DNA from: LMUY01 sp965199105
GTDB taxonomy: Bacteria > Pseudomonadota > Alphaproteobacteria > Acetobacterales > Acetobacteraceae
NCBI GenBank assembly: GCA_965199105.1
Contig: CBDAQO010000002.1
Span: forward strand, 4,154,001 to 4,218,000
Reading direction: 5' to 3'
DNA: 64,000 nucleotides
Positions 15,757 to 25,805 of the stretch are shown in pieces. The notes under the pieces are model-generated. The model saw only the letters and a list, made by a program, of their open reading frames with translations. It did not search any database and had not been told where the DNA came from. The position numbers and the translations under genes are program-made. Each line of letters opens with the position of its first letter. Positions within the stretch are counted from its first letter, which is position 1.

Positions 15757-16698
15757 ATGACCCACCAGGTGATGCCACCCGGTGCGATCGCAGGCCGAGG
15801 AGCCGGGGCGGTGGGCCGAACGCAGCAGATCGCGAGCTTCAGCATCGTGCTCGGCGTGGGCGTGCTCGCGCTCAAGACCGGAGCCTGGTGGCTGACCAAC
15901 AGTGCGGCGCTGTTCTCGGACGCGCTGGAGAGCACGGTGAACGTGGCCGCGGCCGTCATCGCGCTGGTGGCGCTGCGGGTGGCCGAGCGCCCGGCCGACG
16001 CCAACCACACCTATGGCCACCAGAAGGCCGAGTTCTTCGCCGCCGTGGTGGAGGGCACGCTCATCATCGTGGCCGCGGCCGCCATCCTGCAGCACGCCTG
16101 GGCGAGCTGGCGTGACCCGGCGCCGCTCGTAGCCCCCTGGCAAGGCCTGGCGCTGAACGCCCTGGCCTCGGTGGCCAACGGAGTGTGGGGCACGGTGCTG
16201 CTGCGCGCCGGCCGGCTGAACCGCTCGCTCACGCTCACCGCCGACGGGCGCCACCTATGGGCCGACGTGGTCACCTCGGTGGCCATCCTGCTCGGCCTGG
16301 GCCTGGCGCTCGCCACCGGGCTGCCAGTGCTCGACCCGCTGCTGGCCGCGGCGGTGGCGGCCTACGTGCTATGGTCCGGCACCAGCCTCATCGGCGAGTC
16401 GGTGGGCGGGCTGATGGACGCCGCCCCCTCCCCCGAGGTGGTGGACCGCATCCGCCGCCTGGTGGGCGACCACGCGCGCGGCGCACTCGAGGCGCACGAC
16501 CTGCGGACTCGCCATGCCGGCCGGCTTACCTATCTGGAGTTTCACCTGGTCGTGCCCGGGGACATGCGCGTGTCCGAAGCGCATGAGATTTGCGACCGCA
16601 TCGAATCCGCGCTGCGCCAAGACATGGAGCATTTGATCATCACCATTCACGTCGAGCCCGAGGGCAAAGCCAAGCATCACGGAGTGCTGGTGCTGTGA
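15757..16698 (+). CDS. Cation diffusion facilitator (CDF) family metal exporter
   Basis: About 313 aa from ATG 15757 (ATG 15772 also possible). Six transmembrane segments; metal-site motifs FSDALESTVN in TM2, HTYGHQKAEFF in the TM2-3 loop and LWADVVTS in TM5. The C-terminal cytoplasmic ferredoxin-like domain includes HDLRTRHAGRLTYLEFHLVV and ends HVEPEGKAKHH. It exports Zn2+, Fe2+ or a similar divalent metal by proton antiport. The TGA overlaps the GTG start of the cobalamin adenosyltransferase gene (GTGA at 16695-16698). Confidence 0.9.
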   Translation: MTHQVMPPGAIAGRGAGAVGRTQQIASFSIVLGVGVLALKTGAWWLTNSAALFSDALESTVNVAAAVIALVALRVAERPADANHTYGHQKAEFFAAVVEGTLIIVAAAAILQHAWASWRDPAPLVAPWQGLALNALASVANGVWGTVLLRAGRLNRSLTLTADGRHLWADVVTSVAILLGLGLALATGLPVLDPLLAAAVAAYVLWSGTSLIGESVGGLMDAAPSPEVVDRIRRLVGDHARGALEAHDLRTRHAGRLTYLEFHLVVPGDMRVSEAHEICDRIESALRQDMEHLIITIHVEPEGKAKHHGVLVL

Positions 16699-17252
16699 CC
16701 CTGCGCATAGACCGGGTCATCACCCGCGGCGGCGACAGCGGCGAAACCTCGCTGGGCGATGGCAGGCGGGTGCCGAAGGACGCCGTGCGGGTGGACGCCT
16801 ACGGCACGGTGGACGAGGCCAACGCCACCATCGGCCTGCTGCGGCTGCACACGGCAGACGAGGCGGACGCCATGCTGGCCCGCATCCAGAACGACCTGTT
16901 CGACGTCGGCTCCGACCTCTGCGTGCCCGGCGAGGCGGGAGACCGGCTGCGCCTGACCGACGCGCCCTCGCTGCGGCTGGAGGCGGAAGTGGCGACGATG
17001 AACGCCACCCTGGCCCCGCTGGACAGCTTCGTGCTGCCCGGCGGCACCCCAGCCGCCGCCTACGCCCACCTGGCCCGCACCGTGGTGCGCCGGGCCGAAC
17101 GCCTGGTGGTGCGCCTGGCGCGCGAAGAGACGGTGAACCCGGCGGTGGTGCGCTTCCTCAACCGCCTGTCCGACCACCTGTTCGTGCTCGGCCGCGTGCT
17201 GAACGATGCTGGTGCCGCCGACGTGAAGTGGGTCCCCGGCGCCAACCGCTAG
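16695..17252 (+). CDS. Cob(I)yrinic acid a,c-diamide adenosyltransferase, PduO type
   Basis: A 185-aa PduO/MMAB-type ATP:cob(I)alamin adenosyltransferase. The start is GTG 16695, overlapping the preceding stop. It has the ATP-binding N-terminal TRGGDSGETSL (residues 10-20), the VDAYGTVDEANATIG helix, RRAERLVVRL and the closing LNRLSDHLFVLGRVLN. It makes adenosylcobalamin in the cytoplasm. Coupling to a CDF exporter is unusual functionally but consistent with a compact operon. Confidence 0.92.
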   Translation: MTLRIDRVITRGGDSGETSLGDGRRVPKDAVRVDAYGTVDEANATIGLLRLHTADEADAMLARIQNDLFDVGSDLCVPGEAGDRLRLTDAPSLRLEAEVATMNATLAPLDSFVLPGGTPAAAYAHLARTVVRRAERLVVRLAREETVNPAVVRFLNRLSDHLFVLGRVLNDAGAADVKWVPGANR

Positions 17253-17310
17253 CCCACCCCAACCCCAACCCGCCCTCTTCTCCCCCTTTGCCTTCTCCCG
17301 GGCGGGCACT

Positions 17311-17343
17311 CCCTCTCCCTCCGGGAGAGGGCGGGGTGAGGGG
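17311..17343 (+). repeat. CCCTCTCCC/GGGAGAGGG element, copy 3
   Basis: CCCTCTCCCTCCGGGAGAGGG followed by CGGGGTGAGGGG. It lies 59 nt after the adenosyltransferase stop, at the boundary with the decayed lower-GC island, and is followed by a short AAACGCGAC that also flanks copy 1. Confidence 0.8.
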
Positions 17344-17359
17344 CAAACGCGACCCATTT

Positions 17360-18057
17360 TCCCCTCGAAACCCGACCTGGCAGATGCGATGAAGAGCATC
17401 GGCCTGCCAAACGTAAACAGCTCCTACAAGCGGCCGAGGCACAGGCTGAGACGAACGACGCCGCTTCGGCGAACTCCTCACACTTGGAGGCACATCACAT
17501 TTCAACTTGAACGAAGGGCAGGCCGCAGCGGAGGATCATATCCTCTACGAAGTCACTGCTGGCGATGGCACACCTGCACCAATCGAGCTCCAAAACGCCA
17601 GGCACCAAGCTGTTGTCGATCAAGTGGCAGATTACTACAGTCATTGGGTTACACTGTGACTAAGGACGTCAGGTTTATAGACGATGCGACCAGAAAACTT
17701 TCCATTGCGGACCTTGTTCTGTCTGTTGATCCTATAGTAGCAGCCACAGTTGAAGGCAAAGCGCTCATCACGGGCGCAAGCGGCGCGGCCATACCGGGGG
17801 TTCGCGCAATTGAAGTTTTGGACTTTGGTCAGCTCAACGCAGGTGTATCGCTAAATGCATCTCGGGCCGTTATTGAGGTAAAAGCCGGACAGGCAACCCT
17901 TACTAAGGATCAGCAGTCAGTGTATAAATCGTTATCTGTCGGCAACGTCGTCGTTCCAGTCGGCTTGCAGGCAGCAAGGGCTGGCCTTATCCCAGACGTG
18001 CCCCTTGAGGTGGCTTTGCCAGTCATGCTCATAACGGCGCCTGGTGTGAAAGAATGA
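17360..18057 (+). pseudogene. Decayed gene with REase-fold (PD-(D/E)xK-like) nuclease end; at least one frameshift
   Basis: Lower-GC stretch unlike its surroundings. Three frames each hold part of a protein-like sequence. One frame (about 17406-17510) gives AKRKQLLQAAEAQAE. A second (17450-17659) gives FNLNEGQAAAEDHILYEVTA and RHQAVVDQVADYYS before stopping at TGA 17657. The third continues without loss of sense as LGYTVTKDVRFIDD to the stop at 18057. Joining the last two by a single-base shift near 17640 yields a helix, a strand with IADLVLS, and AVIEVKAGQATLTKDQQSVY: the D...ExK...Q order of restriction-endonuclease-fold nucleases, as in tips of polymorphic toxins. The longest single ORF (from 17389) starts in the wrong frame. 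Function is inference. Confidence 0.5.
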
Positions 18058-18260
18058 CGACGATGGACGCAAATAATGCACTTCTCCATTTTACCAAGGC
18101 AATGGCGGCACAGGGCTTTGAATGCCGAGCCGGTTCGTGGCGGACACCGAGGTTCAAATCGCGCCGCTTGGAGTCCCGCTCGCGTTTCTGCCTGGTGACA
18201 GCGCCTATCTTCGCGCAGACGAAGCTGGCTTCGAGCCAAGTTCGTCGTAACATGCAATAA
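18054..18260 (+). pseudogene. Small gene overlapping the decayed nuclease; probably frameshifted (immunity-like position)
   Basis: An ATG at 18054 overlaps the preceding TGA (ATGA), the arrangement of a coupled pair. The frame begins convincingly (MTTMDANNALLHFTKAMAAQ) but turns Arg/Ser-rich after about residue 23. From ATG 18122 another frame runs to TAA 18250 and reads like protein (VADTEVQIAPLGVPLAFLPG). A one-base frameshift near 18120 would restore a product of about 65 aa. Position directly after a nuclease-like end suggests an immunity gene, but I recognise no family. Confidence 0.4.
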
Positions 18261-18327
18261 GTCTGTGCGCTGACTCGTTCGCCGGGGATAAGGACAAAGC
18301 CAGGACACAACTCACCGACCAGCCGCA

Positions 18328-18996
18328 CTAACCGTCCAGCATCTCCACCGCCGCCACGTCCAGCAGCCGCTCGATCACCTCCGGCTCCTGCGCGCCGGCG
18401 ATGGCGTGGCGGCCCCCGACCACGAAGCAGGGCACGCCGTTGATGCCGAGGCGGTGCGCGCGCAGGTTGTCGGCATGCACGCCGTCCAGTTCGGCGTCCC
18501 CGGCCAGCATCGCGTGCGCGGCCGCCGGGTCGAGGCCGCAGGAGGCGGCAATGGCGGTCAGCATGCCGAGGTCGCCGATGTCGCGGCCATCGGCGAAGTG
18601 GGCGGCGAACAGCGCCTCCACCAGCTCGTCGGCGCGGCCAAAGCGGGCGGCCCAGCGCACCAGGCGATGCGCGTCCACGCTGGAGGGGGTGCGGCGGACG
18701 CGGTCGAAGCGGAACGGAACGCCCTCGGCGCGGCCGATATCGGCGATCGAGCCATACAGCCGGCGCGCCCGGTCCTCGCCGCCAAACTTGCGCACCACGT
18801 AGTCCGACCGCGCCATGCCGAGCCGCGGCATGTCCGGGTTGAGCAGGAACGGGCGCCACACCAGCTCGATCAGCAAATCCGGCCGGCGGCGCACGGTGCG
18901 GATCAGCCGCCTGGTGCCGAGATAGCACCAGGGGCACACCAGGTCGTGCACCACCTCGACGATCAGGCGGGCTTTGGGCGGGGCAAGGACGTTCAC
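18328..18996 (-). CDS. DsbA-family oxidoreductase (FrnE/HCCA isomerase-like)
   Basis: A 222-aa thioredoxin-fold protein with a GTG start. The redox motif CPWC lies at residues 21-24 in VHDLVCPWCYLG, a helical insertion follows, and the cis-proline loop is NGVPCFVVGG near residue 177. No signal peptide, so it acts in the cytoplasm like FrnE rather than as periplasmic DsbA. Related 2-hydroxychromene-2-carboxylate isomerases lack the CxxC, which favours a dithiol oxidoreductase here. Confidence 0.85.
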   Translation of the reverse strand: MNVLAPPKARLIVEVVHDLVCPWCYLGTRRLIRTVRRRPDLLIELVWRPFLLNPDMPRLGMARSDYVVRKFGGEDRARRLYGSIADIGRAEGVPFRFDRVRRTPSSVDAHRLVRWAARFGRADELVEALFAAHFADGRDIGDLGMLTAIAASCGLDPAAAHAMLAGDAELDGVHADNLRAHRLGINGVPCFVVGGRHAIAGAQEPEVIERLLDVAAVEMLDG

Positions 18997-19074
18997 GCCG
19001 GCATACTAGGCGGCAAGTTTTGGGCCGTCACACGGTTTTTCTGTGCTGCGATGCGCCGCGTCCAAGCCTGGCGC

Positions 19075-19989
19075 TCAGGCCTCGCCATAGGTGGAGATCA
19101 CCGGGTCGAGCCGGTACTCGTCGACCAGAAAGTCGATCACCGCCCGGGTGCGCGGGGCCAGGTTGCGCCGGGTCGGGTAGACCGCGGTGATCGGCATGGC
19201 GGGTGGCTGCCAGTCCGACAGCACGGTCTGCAACCGGCCCGAGGTGATCTCCTCGGCGAAGAACCAAGTCGGCAGCAGCGCGAATCCCAGCCCCGACAGC
19301 ACCGCCTCGCGCATCGCGTCGCCGTTGTCGGTGCGGAAACGGCCGTTCACCCGCACCGTGACGGCCTCGGCGCCGCTGCCGAAGCGCCAGTCGTTGGGCT
19401 CGCTGGCGGCAGTGAAGATGATGCAGGGCATGCGCGCCAGGTCCGCCGGGTGAAGCGGCAGGCCGTGGGCGGCGATGCAGGCGGCCGAGGCCACCGCCAT
19501 GCGCCGGGAGGAGCCGATCTTGCGCGACACCAGCGAGGAGTCCTCGGTCGGCGCGGTGCGGATGGCCAGGTCCAGCCCCTCCGCCACCAGGTCGCCGGCG
19601 ACGTCGGACATGCGCAGGTCGATGGAGATCTCGGGGTAGCGTTCGAGCAGGCGCGGCATGCGCGGAGCGACGTAGAGCCGGCCGAAGGTGGCGGCCGAGC
19701 CCAGCCGCACCAGCCCACCCGGCACCGCATGGCGGCGCCCGACCGCGGCTTCGGCCTCCTCCACCGTGTCCAGCACCCGGCGGGCATGGCCCAACAGGTC
19801 GCGCCCGTCCTCGGTCAGCGCCAGGCTGCGGGTGGTGCGCTGGATCAGGCGGGCGCCGAGATGCTCCTCGAGCGAGGCCACCTGGCGCGAGACGGCCGGT
19901 TGCGTCATGCCGAGCTCGCGGGCGACGGCGGAAAACGACCGCGCTTCCGCCACCCGAACGTAGACGCGAAACGCCGCCAGCAAATCCAC
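19075..19989 (-). CDS. LysR-family transcriptional regulator
   Basis: A 304-aa LTTR with a GTG start at 19989. The N-terminal winged helix is AEARSFSAVARELGMTQPAVSRQVASLEEHLG compressed in residues about 15-50, followed by a type-2 periplasmic-binding-like effector domain. It is divergent from the peroxiredoxin gene across a 113-nt spacer, the standard LTTR-target layout. The spacer contains the imperfect dyad ATTGCC-N6-GGCATT near 20020, a candidate T-N11-A-like site. Confidence 0.9.
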   Translation of the reverse strand: MDLLAAFRVYVRVAEARSFSAVARELGMTQPAVSRQVASLEEHLGARLIQRTTRSLALTEDGRDLLGHARRVLDTVEEAEAAVGRRHAVPGGLVRLGSAATFGRLYVAPRMPRLLERYPEISIDLRMSDVAGDLVAEGLDLAIRTAPTEDSSLVSRKIGSSRRMAVASAACIAAHGLPLHPADLARMPCIIFTAASEPNDWRFGSGAEAVTVRVNGRFRTDNGDAMREAVLSGLGFALLPTWFFAEEITSGRLQTVLSDWQPPAMPITAVYPTRRNLAPRTRAVIDFLVDEYRLDPVISTYGEA

Positions 19990-20102
19990 GACCTATGCCC
20001 CGATAACATCGAACCTATTGCCAGAACAGGCATTCAAAACATCTCTGGACGGCTGACATAGAGAGGACAAGGATCGTCAACCAGCTTGGCAGGGAGCCAG
20101 CT

Positions 20103-20774
20103 ATGCAAACCGCTCGGGATAGCCTGACGAGCCAGCTCCAAATCTTCCTAACCGGCTTCATGAACCGGCTCGGCCCGGCTGACCGCGAGGCCCTCGCCCA
20201 AGCCAACAGCCTGGTCGCGGTGACGCCCAGCGCCCGGCCCGCGCTCCAGGTCGGCGACCGTGCGCCCGACTTCGCCCTGCCCAACCAGCACGGCCGCATG
20301 ACCCGGCTGCATGACCAACTCCGCTATGGCCCGGTGGCCGTGATGTTCGTCCGCGGCGGCTGGTGCCCGTTCTGCACCCTCACCCTGCGCGCCTACCAGG
20401 CAGCGCTGCCAGACATCCATGAGGCCGGCAGCTCATTGTTCGCCCTCACGCCCCAGCCGTCGGACCGCTGCAGCACCATGGCGGAGCGGGACTTGCTCGC
20501 CTTTTCCACCCTGTCGGACAAGGGCAACGCGGTGGCCGAGCAATACGGCGTCGCCTACGAAATCCCGGAGGTGGCGCGACCCCTCTACCTCCGGCTCGGC
20601 CACGACCTGCCGCGCATCAACGGCACGGGAGATTGGCGGGTGCCGCTGCCGGCGACGTTCTTGGTGGCGATGGACGGAACCATCGCCCTGGCAGACGCGC
20701 AGCGCTCGCTCTACCAGCGCCTGGAGCCGGCCGCCTTGGTGAGCGCAATGGCCAACCTGCCCGTCGACGCCTGA
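20103..20774 (+). CDS. Peroxiredoxin-like (AhpC/TSA superfamily) protein
   Basis: A 223-aa thioredoxin-fold protein. The N-terminal helical extension is followed by VGDRAPDFALPNQHG and FVRGGWCPFCTLTLRAYQ with a CPFC motif at residues 88-91; C88 aligns with the peroxidatic position. The start has GGGAG 8 nt upstream. Likely reduces peroxides in the cytoplasm. Divergent orientation from the LysR gene suggests peroxide- or redox-responsive control by that regulator. Confidence 0.85.
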   Translation: MQTARDSLTSQLQIFLTGFMNRLGPADREALAQANSLVAVTPSARPALQVGDRAPDFALPNQHGRMTRLHDQLRYGPVAVMFVRGGWCPFCTLTLRAYQAALPDIHEAGSSLFALTPQPSDRCSTMAERDLLAFSTLSDKGNAVAEQYGVAYEIPEVARPLYLRLGHDLPRINGTGDWRVPLPATFLVAMDGTIALADAQRSLYQRLEPAALVSAMANLPVDA

Positions 20775-20832
20775 GGCAGACCGGCGCCGGAAACCCGCCC
20801 GGCGCCTCGATCCAACCCGGCGCGTGAGCGTG

Positions 20833-21000
20833 TTAGCGGGGCAGCCCAGTTGGCGGCAGGGACGTCGGCATCGCGCGAAGCCAGGTCTTGAACGAGCCAA
20901 CCCAGTCGCGAACGGCGTTCACCAGCGCCTGCGCCAGCAACCGGTTGCCCTCTTCAGCCAACAGCATCGCCTCGCCAGCCTTTGAAAACGTGTCCATCAT
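20833..21000 (-). CDS. Small hypothetical protein (55 aa)
   Basis: A short frame starting ATGATG at 21000 with GAAGGA 6 nt upstream of the first ATG, ending TAA at 20833. The product is an amphipathic helix (MMDTFSKAGEAMLLAEEGNR, then LLAQALVNAVRDWVGSFKTW) with a proline-rich tail PTSLPPTGLPR. Codon choice is normal for this genome and the ribosome site is good, so I believe it is translated. No family recognised. It fills the space between the peroxiredoxin and ruvX. Confidence 0.6.
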   Translation of the reverse strand: MMDTFSKAGEAMLLAEEGNRLLAQALVNAVRDWVGSFKTWLRAMPTSLPPTGLPR

Positions 21001-21102
21001 AGCATTCCTTCAGCAATCGGGATCAGACCCGAACCAGAGCGAAAGGACGTCCCTCACCTCTTGTGCAGCGCAACATAATGATGGTTTTGCTGCAGTGCAA
21101 CA

Positions 21103-21606
21103 TCATGGGTCGGAATGGCTGGCATTCGCCGCGAGGGAGGCTGGCCCGGCGTGCAACGAATCCAGCGCCGCCTGCAGGAACACCGCCGCCGCCAAGCGGT
21201 CCACGGTCGCGGCCCGGCGGGCCCGGTTGGCCAATTGCTGCGACAGCGCCCGGTTGGCCTCGGCCGAGGAGAGCCGCTCGTCCCACATCGCCGCCGGCAA
21301 CTCGGTGGCGGCGGCGATGGCGAAGGTCCAATCCCGCGCCGCCTGCGCCGCCGGGCCAAGCCGCCCGTCCATCAGCAACGGCAGCCCCACCACCAGGCCG
21401 CCGATGTCTTCCTGCCGGGCAAATCCCTGGATGGCCCGCGCCATGTCCGCCAGCTTGCCGCGCGACAGGGTGCCGAACGGGCTCGCCAGCACCCGGCGCA
21501 CGTCGCTCAGCGCGAGCCCCACCGTGCGGGTGCCCAGGTCGATGCCGAGCAGGCGCTGGTTGCGCGGAAGTTGGGCGTGCAGATCGGTCAGGTTGATGAG
21601 CGGCAT
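21103..21606 (-). CDS. ruvX: Putative pre-16S rRNA nuclease / Holliday junction resolvase YqgF
   Basis: A 167-aa RNase H-fold protein: GIDLGTRTVGLALSD (catalytic aspartate, residues 21-35), VVGLPLLMDG, and WDERLSSAEANRAL, then a terminal DRLAAAVFLQAAL with the last acidic residue. Family members process the 5' end of 16S rRNA. Divergent from gatC across 71 nt, a common neighbourhood in alphaproteobacteria. Confidence 0.92.
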   Translation of the reverse strand: MPLINLTDLHAQLPRNQRLLGIDLGTRTVGLALSDVRRVLASPFGTLSRGKLADMARAIQGFARQEDIGGLVVGLPLLMDGRLGPAAQAARDWTFAIAAATELPAAMWDERLSSAEANRALSQQLANRARRAATVDRLAAAVFLQAALDSLHAGPASLAANASHSDP

Positions 21607-21677
21607 GGCAACCCGTTATGGTGTGCGCTTCCGTCCAAGCCAAGGCAGCCCCCCGGGCCAAGCCACTTAGGAGCATC

Positions 21678-21961
21678 ATGTCGCTCGACCTCGCGACCGT
21701 CCGCCGCATCGCCACGCTGGCCCGCATCCAGGTGCCGCCGGAGCAGCTCGGCGCGCTGCAAACCCAGTTGAACGGCATCCTGGGCTGGATCGAGCAGCTC
21801 AACGAGGTCGACGTCACCGACGTGGCGCCCGTGACCGGCGCGGCCACGATGGCGCTGCGGCTGCGGCAGGACGAGGTGACGGATGGCGGCCTGGCCGAGC
21901 AGGTGCTGGCCAACGCGCCGGACCGGGTGGGCGGCTTCTTCGCCGTGCCCAAGGTGGTGGA

Positions 21962-21965
<4 letters not shown>
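21678..21965 (+). CDS. gatC: Asp-tRNA(Asn)/Glu-tRNA(Gln) amidotransferase subunit C
   Basis: A 95-aa GatC starting at ATG 21678 after TAGGAG. It has the family start VRRIATLARI and central LNGILGWIEQLNEVDV, with the closing GGFFAVPKVVE. It clamps the GatA-GatB interface. The stop overlaps the gatA start (ATGA at 21962-21965). Confidence 0.95.
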
Positions 21966-23435
<1,470 letters not shown>

Positions 23436-23446
<11 letters not shown>

Positions 23447-23924
23447 CCTCACCGCCAAGACCATCGACGAACTCAAGACCATCCTGAACAACCACGAGGT
23501 CGCCGGCAAAACCGCGGCGCCCTCGTTCAAGGCCGCCCTGGCCGAACTCGGCAAGCGCACCACCGCGGGGCTGAGCCTGGAGCGCACCGTGAGCATCATC
23601 GCGCAGGCCGCGCGCAACCGCCAGTTCATCACCTACAAGGCGGTGGCCGAGCAGAGCGGGGTGAAGTGGAACAGCGCCAACGTCACCATGCCGAAGCACT
23701 TGCTGGCGGTTTGCCAGCACGGCCACCGCCAGGGCCTGCCGATGCTGTCGGCCATCGTGGTCAGCCAGACCCGCGTGAAGGACGGCGGCATGGACGAGGC
23801 GACGCTCGCCGGGTTCTGCAAGGCCGCCGCCGCGCTGAGCTACACGGTGGGCGAGCCGGAGGCGTTCCTCAAGGAGCAGCAGGCGGCGGTGTTCACCGCG
23901 GCAGAGCAAGGCCGGCTGCCATGA
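23436..23924 (+). CDS. Unrecognised 162-aa protein encoded inside the gat operon (gene X)
   Basis: Starts at ATG 23436, 11 nt inside the end of gatA, and its TGA overlaps the gatB start (ATGA at 23921-23924), so it is translationally locked between them. N-terminal helices (IDELKTILNNHEVAG, FKAALAELGKRTTAG) precede a winged-helix-like block: RNRQFITYKAVAEQSGVKW, MPKHLLAVCQHGHRQGLPML, SAIVVSQTRVKDGG. That block resembles the TYGELA...GLP.L..LVV module I associate with alkyltransferase-like and restriction-associated domains. No catalytic cysteine motif of MGMT is present. Function unknown. Confidence 0.8.
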
Positions 23925-25369
23925 GCTACACGCTTGCCGGCGAAACCGGCGAGTGGGAAATCGTCTGCGGCCTCGAAGTGCATGCCCAGGTGACCAGCCG
24001 AGCCAAGCTGTTCTCCGGCGCGGCCACCGCGTTCGGCGCCGAGCCCAACAGCCAGGTGAGCTTCGTCGACGCGGGCTTCCCCGGCATGCTGCCCGTGGTG
24101 AACGCCGAGTGCGTGGCGCAGGCGGTCCGCACCGGCCTGGGGCTCGACGCGCAGATCAACCTGGTGAGCCAGTTCGACCGCAAGAACTACTTCTACGCCG
24201 ACCTGCCGCAAGGCTACCAGATCAGCCAGCTCTACCACCCGATCGTGGGCGCCGGACATGTCGAGATCGAGGTGGACGGCCAGACCCGGCGCATCGGCGT
24301 CACCCGGCTGCACCTCGAGCAGGACGCCGGCAAGTCGCTGCACGACCAGGACCCGGCGCGCTCGCTGATCGACCTCAACCGCTCCGGCGTGGCGCTGATG
24401 GAGATCGTCTCCGAGCCCGACATCCGCTCGCCAGACGAAGCCGGCGCCTACCTGCGCAAACTAAGGTCCATCCTACGCTATCTCGGCACGTGCGACGGCA
24501 ACATGGAAGAGGGCTCGATGCGGGCCGACGTCAACGTGTCGGTGCGCAAGGCGGGCGAACCGTTCCGCACCCGCTGCGAGGTGAAGAACGTGAACTCCAT
24601 CCGCTTCGTGGCGCAGGCGGTGGAAGCCGAAGCGCGCCGCCAGATCGGAGTGTGGGAGGCGGGCGACACGGTGCAGCAGGAAACCCGCCTTTACGACAAC
24701 GCGCGCGGCGAAACCCGTTCCATGCGCTCCAAGGAGGACGCGCACGACTACCGCTACTTCCCCGACCCCGACCTGCTGCCTTTGGTGCTGGAGCCGGGCT
24801 GGGTGGACACGCTGCGCCAAGCCCTGCCCGAACTGCCGGACGCCAAGCGCGCCCGCTTCGTGGCGTCATACGGCCTCTCCCCCTATGACGCCGGCGTGCT
24901 GGTGGCCGAGCAGCCGGTGGCGCAATTCTTCGAGGCGGTGGCCCACGGCCGGGACGCCAAGGCCGCGGCCAACTGGGTGATGGGAGACCTGTTCGGCGCC
25001 CTGAACCGCACCGGACGCAGCATCGAGGAGTCACCGGTTTCCGCCGCCGCCCTGGGCGAAATGCTGGACCTGCTACAGGACGGCACCATCAACGGGCGCA
25101 TCGCCAAGGACGTGTTCGAAGCGATGGTGGAAACCGGCGACGCGCCCGGCGCCATCGTGGACCAGCGCGGCCTGCGCCAAGTCACCGACACCAGCGCGAT
25201 TGATGCAGCCATCGAGTCCGTCATGGCGGCCAACGCCGACAAGGTGGCGCAGTACCGCGCCGGCAAGGACAAGCTGTTCGGCTTCTTCGTCGGCCAGGTG
25301 GTGAAGGCCACGGGCGGCAAGGGCAACCCGGCCTTGATCAACGACGGCCTGCGCAAGCGCCTCAGCTAA
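23921..25369 (+). CDS. gatB: Asp-tRNA(Asn)/Glu-tRNA(Gln) amidotransferase subunit B
   Basis: A 482-aa GatB with the hallmark GLEVHAQ near the start, FDRKNYFYADLPQGYQISQ, MEEGSMRADVNVS, and DYRYFPDPDL, and a C-terminal YqeY-like tail ending GGKGNPALINDGLRKRL. It activates and transamidates Glu-tRNA(Gln)/Asp-tRNA(Asn). Coupled to gene X by ATGA overlap. Confidence 0.97.
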   Translation: MSYTLAGETGEWEIVCGLEVHAQVTSRAKLFSGAATAFGAEPNSQVSFVDAGFPGMLPVVNAECVAQAVRTGLGLDAQINLVSQFDRKNYFYADLPQGYQISQLYHPIVGAGHVEIEVDGQTRRIGVTRLHLEQDAGKSLHDQDPARSLIDLNRSGVALMEIVSEPDIRSPDEAGAYLRKLRSILRYLGTCDGNMEEGSMRADVNVSVRKAGEPFRTRCEVKNVNSIRFVAQAVEAEARRQIGVWEAGDTVQQETRLYDNARGETRSMRSKEDAHDYRYFPDPDLLPLVLEPGWVDTLRQALPELPDAKRARFVASYGLSPYDAGVLVAEQPVAQFFEAVAHGRDAKAAANWVMGDLFGALNRTGRSIEESPVSAAALGEMLDLLQDGTINGRIAKDVFEAMVETGDAPGAIVDQRGLRQVTDTSAIDAAIESVMAANADKVAQYRAGKDKLFGFFVGQVVKATGGKGNPALINDGLRKRLS

Positions 25370-25373
25370 ACGC

Positions 25374-25409
25374 GGGAAGGGCGGCCCAACACGTAGGCCC
25401 GCCCTTCCC
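25374..25409. terminator. Bidirectional hairpin after gatB
   Basis: Perfect 11-bp stem GGGAAGGGCGG (25374-25384) / CCGCCCTTCCC (25399-25409), 14-nt loop, between convergent gatB (stop 25369) and the lipoprotein gene (stop 25418). No T tract. Confidence 0.65.
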
Positions 25410-25417
25410 CGGGTCCG

Positions 25418-25756
25418 CTACTTGCCGTTCGGCACCACGGTGATGTGCGGCGCCGCGTCCAGCAGGAGTTCGGCCGAGAGCGCGGCCAGCGTCGGCGCCG
25501 TGGCGGCCTGCGCGGCCGCGGTTTGCGCGTCCGCGACGTACGGCGCGGCCGCGGCGGTGATCGACTGGACGACCGCCTCGACCGCCGGGTCGCCGGCTTC
25601 GGCCTGTTCAGCCGCCCCAAGCGCCGCCTGGTAGGCCGCCAATGCCGCCGAAGCGACCTGGCCGGCATCCGTCACCAGCGCAGGGGAAGGCTGGCTCATC
25701 TGCGCGCAGGCGGCAGTGCTGGCGAGCAGAAAAACAACGGTGAGACAACGTGTCAT
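25418..25756 (-). CDS. Small putative lipoprotein of the lysis-type cassette
   Basis: A 112-aa product from ATG 25756. The signal peptide TRCLTVVFLLASTAAC ends in a probable lipobox cysteine (C17). The rest is alanine-rich and helical, with alternating QAAxAA repeats and no recognisable domain. It is the last gene of a minus-strand group with a GH108 muramidase and a holin-like protein. A spanin-type outer membrane lipoprotein is a possible role by position only. Its 5' end follows the glycosyltransferase stop at 25806. Confidence 0.65.
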   Translation of the reverse strand: MTRCLTVVFLLASTAACAQMSQPSPALVTDAGQVASAALAAYQAALGAAEQAEAGDPAVEAVVQSITAAAAPYVADAQTAAAQAATAPTLAALSAELLLDAAPHITVVPNGK

Positions 25757-25805
25757 GTGGGTCCTGGACTGTTGGAGTGGGAGTGAAGCCGGCCACTGGT
25801 CGCCG

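Noticed and set aside
17389..18057. Intact 222-aa hypothetical gene
   Set aside because: Its first 80 residues are Arg/Thr/Pro-rich out-of-frame translation; the sensible upstream sequence lies in another frame.
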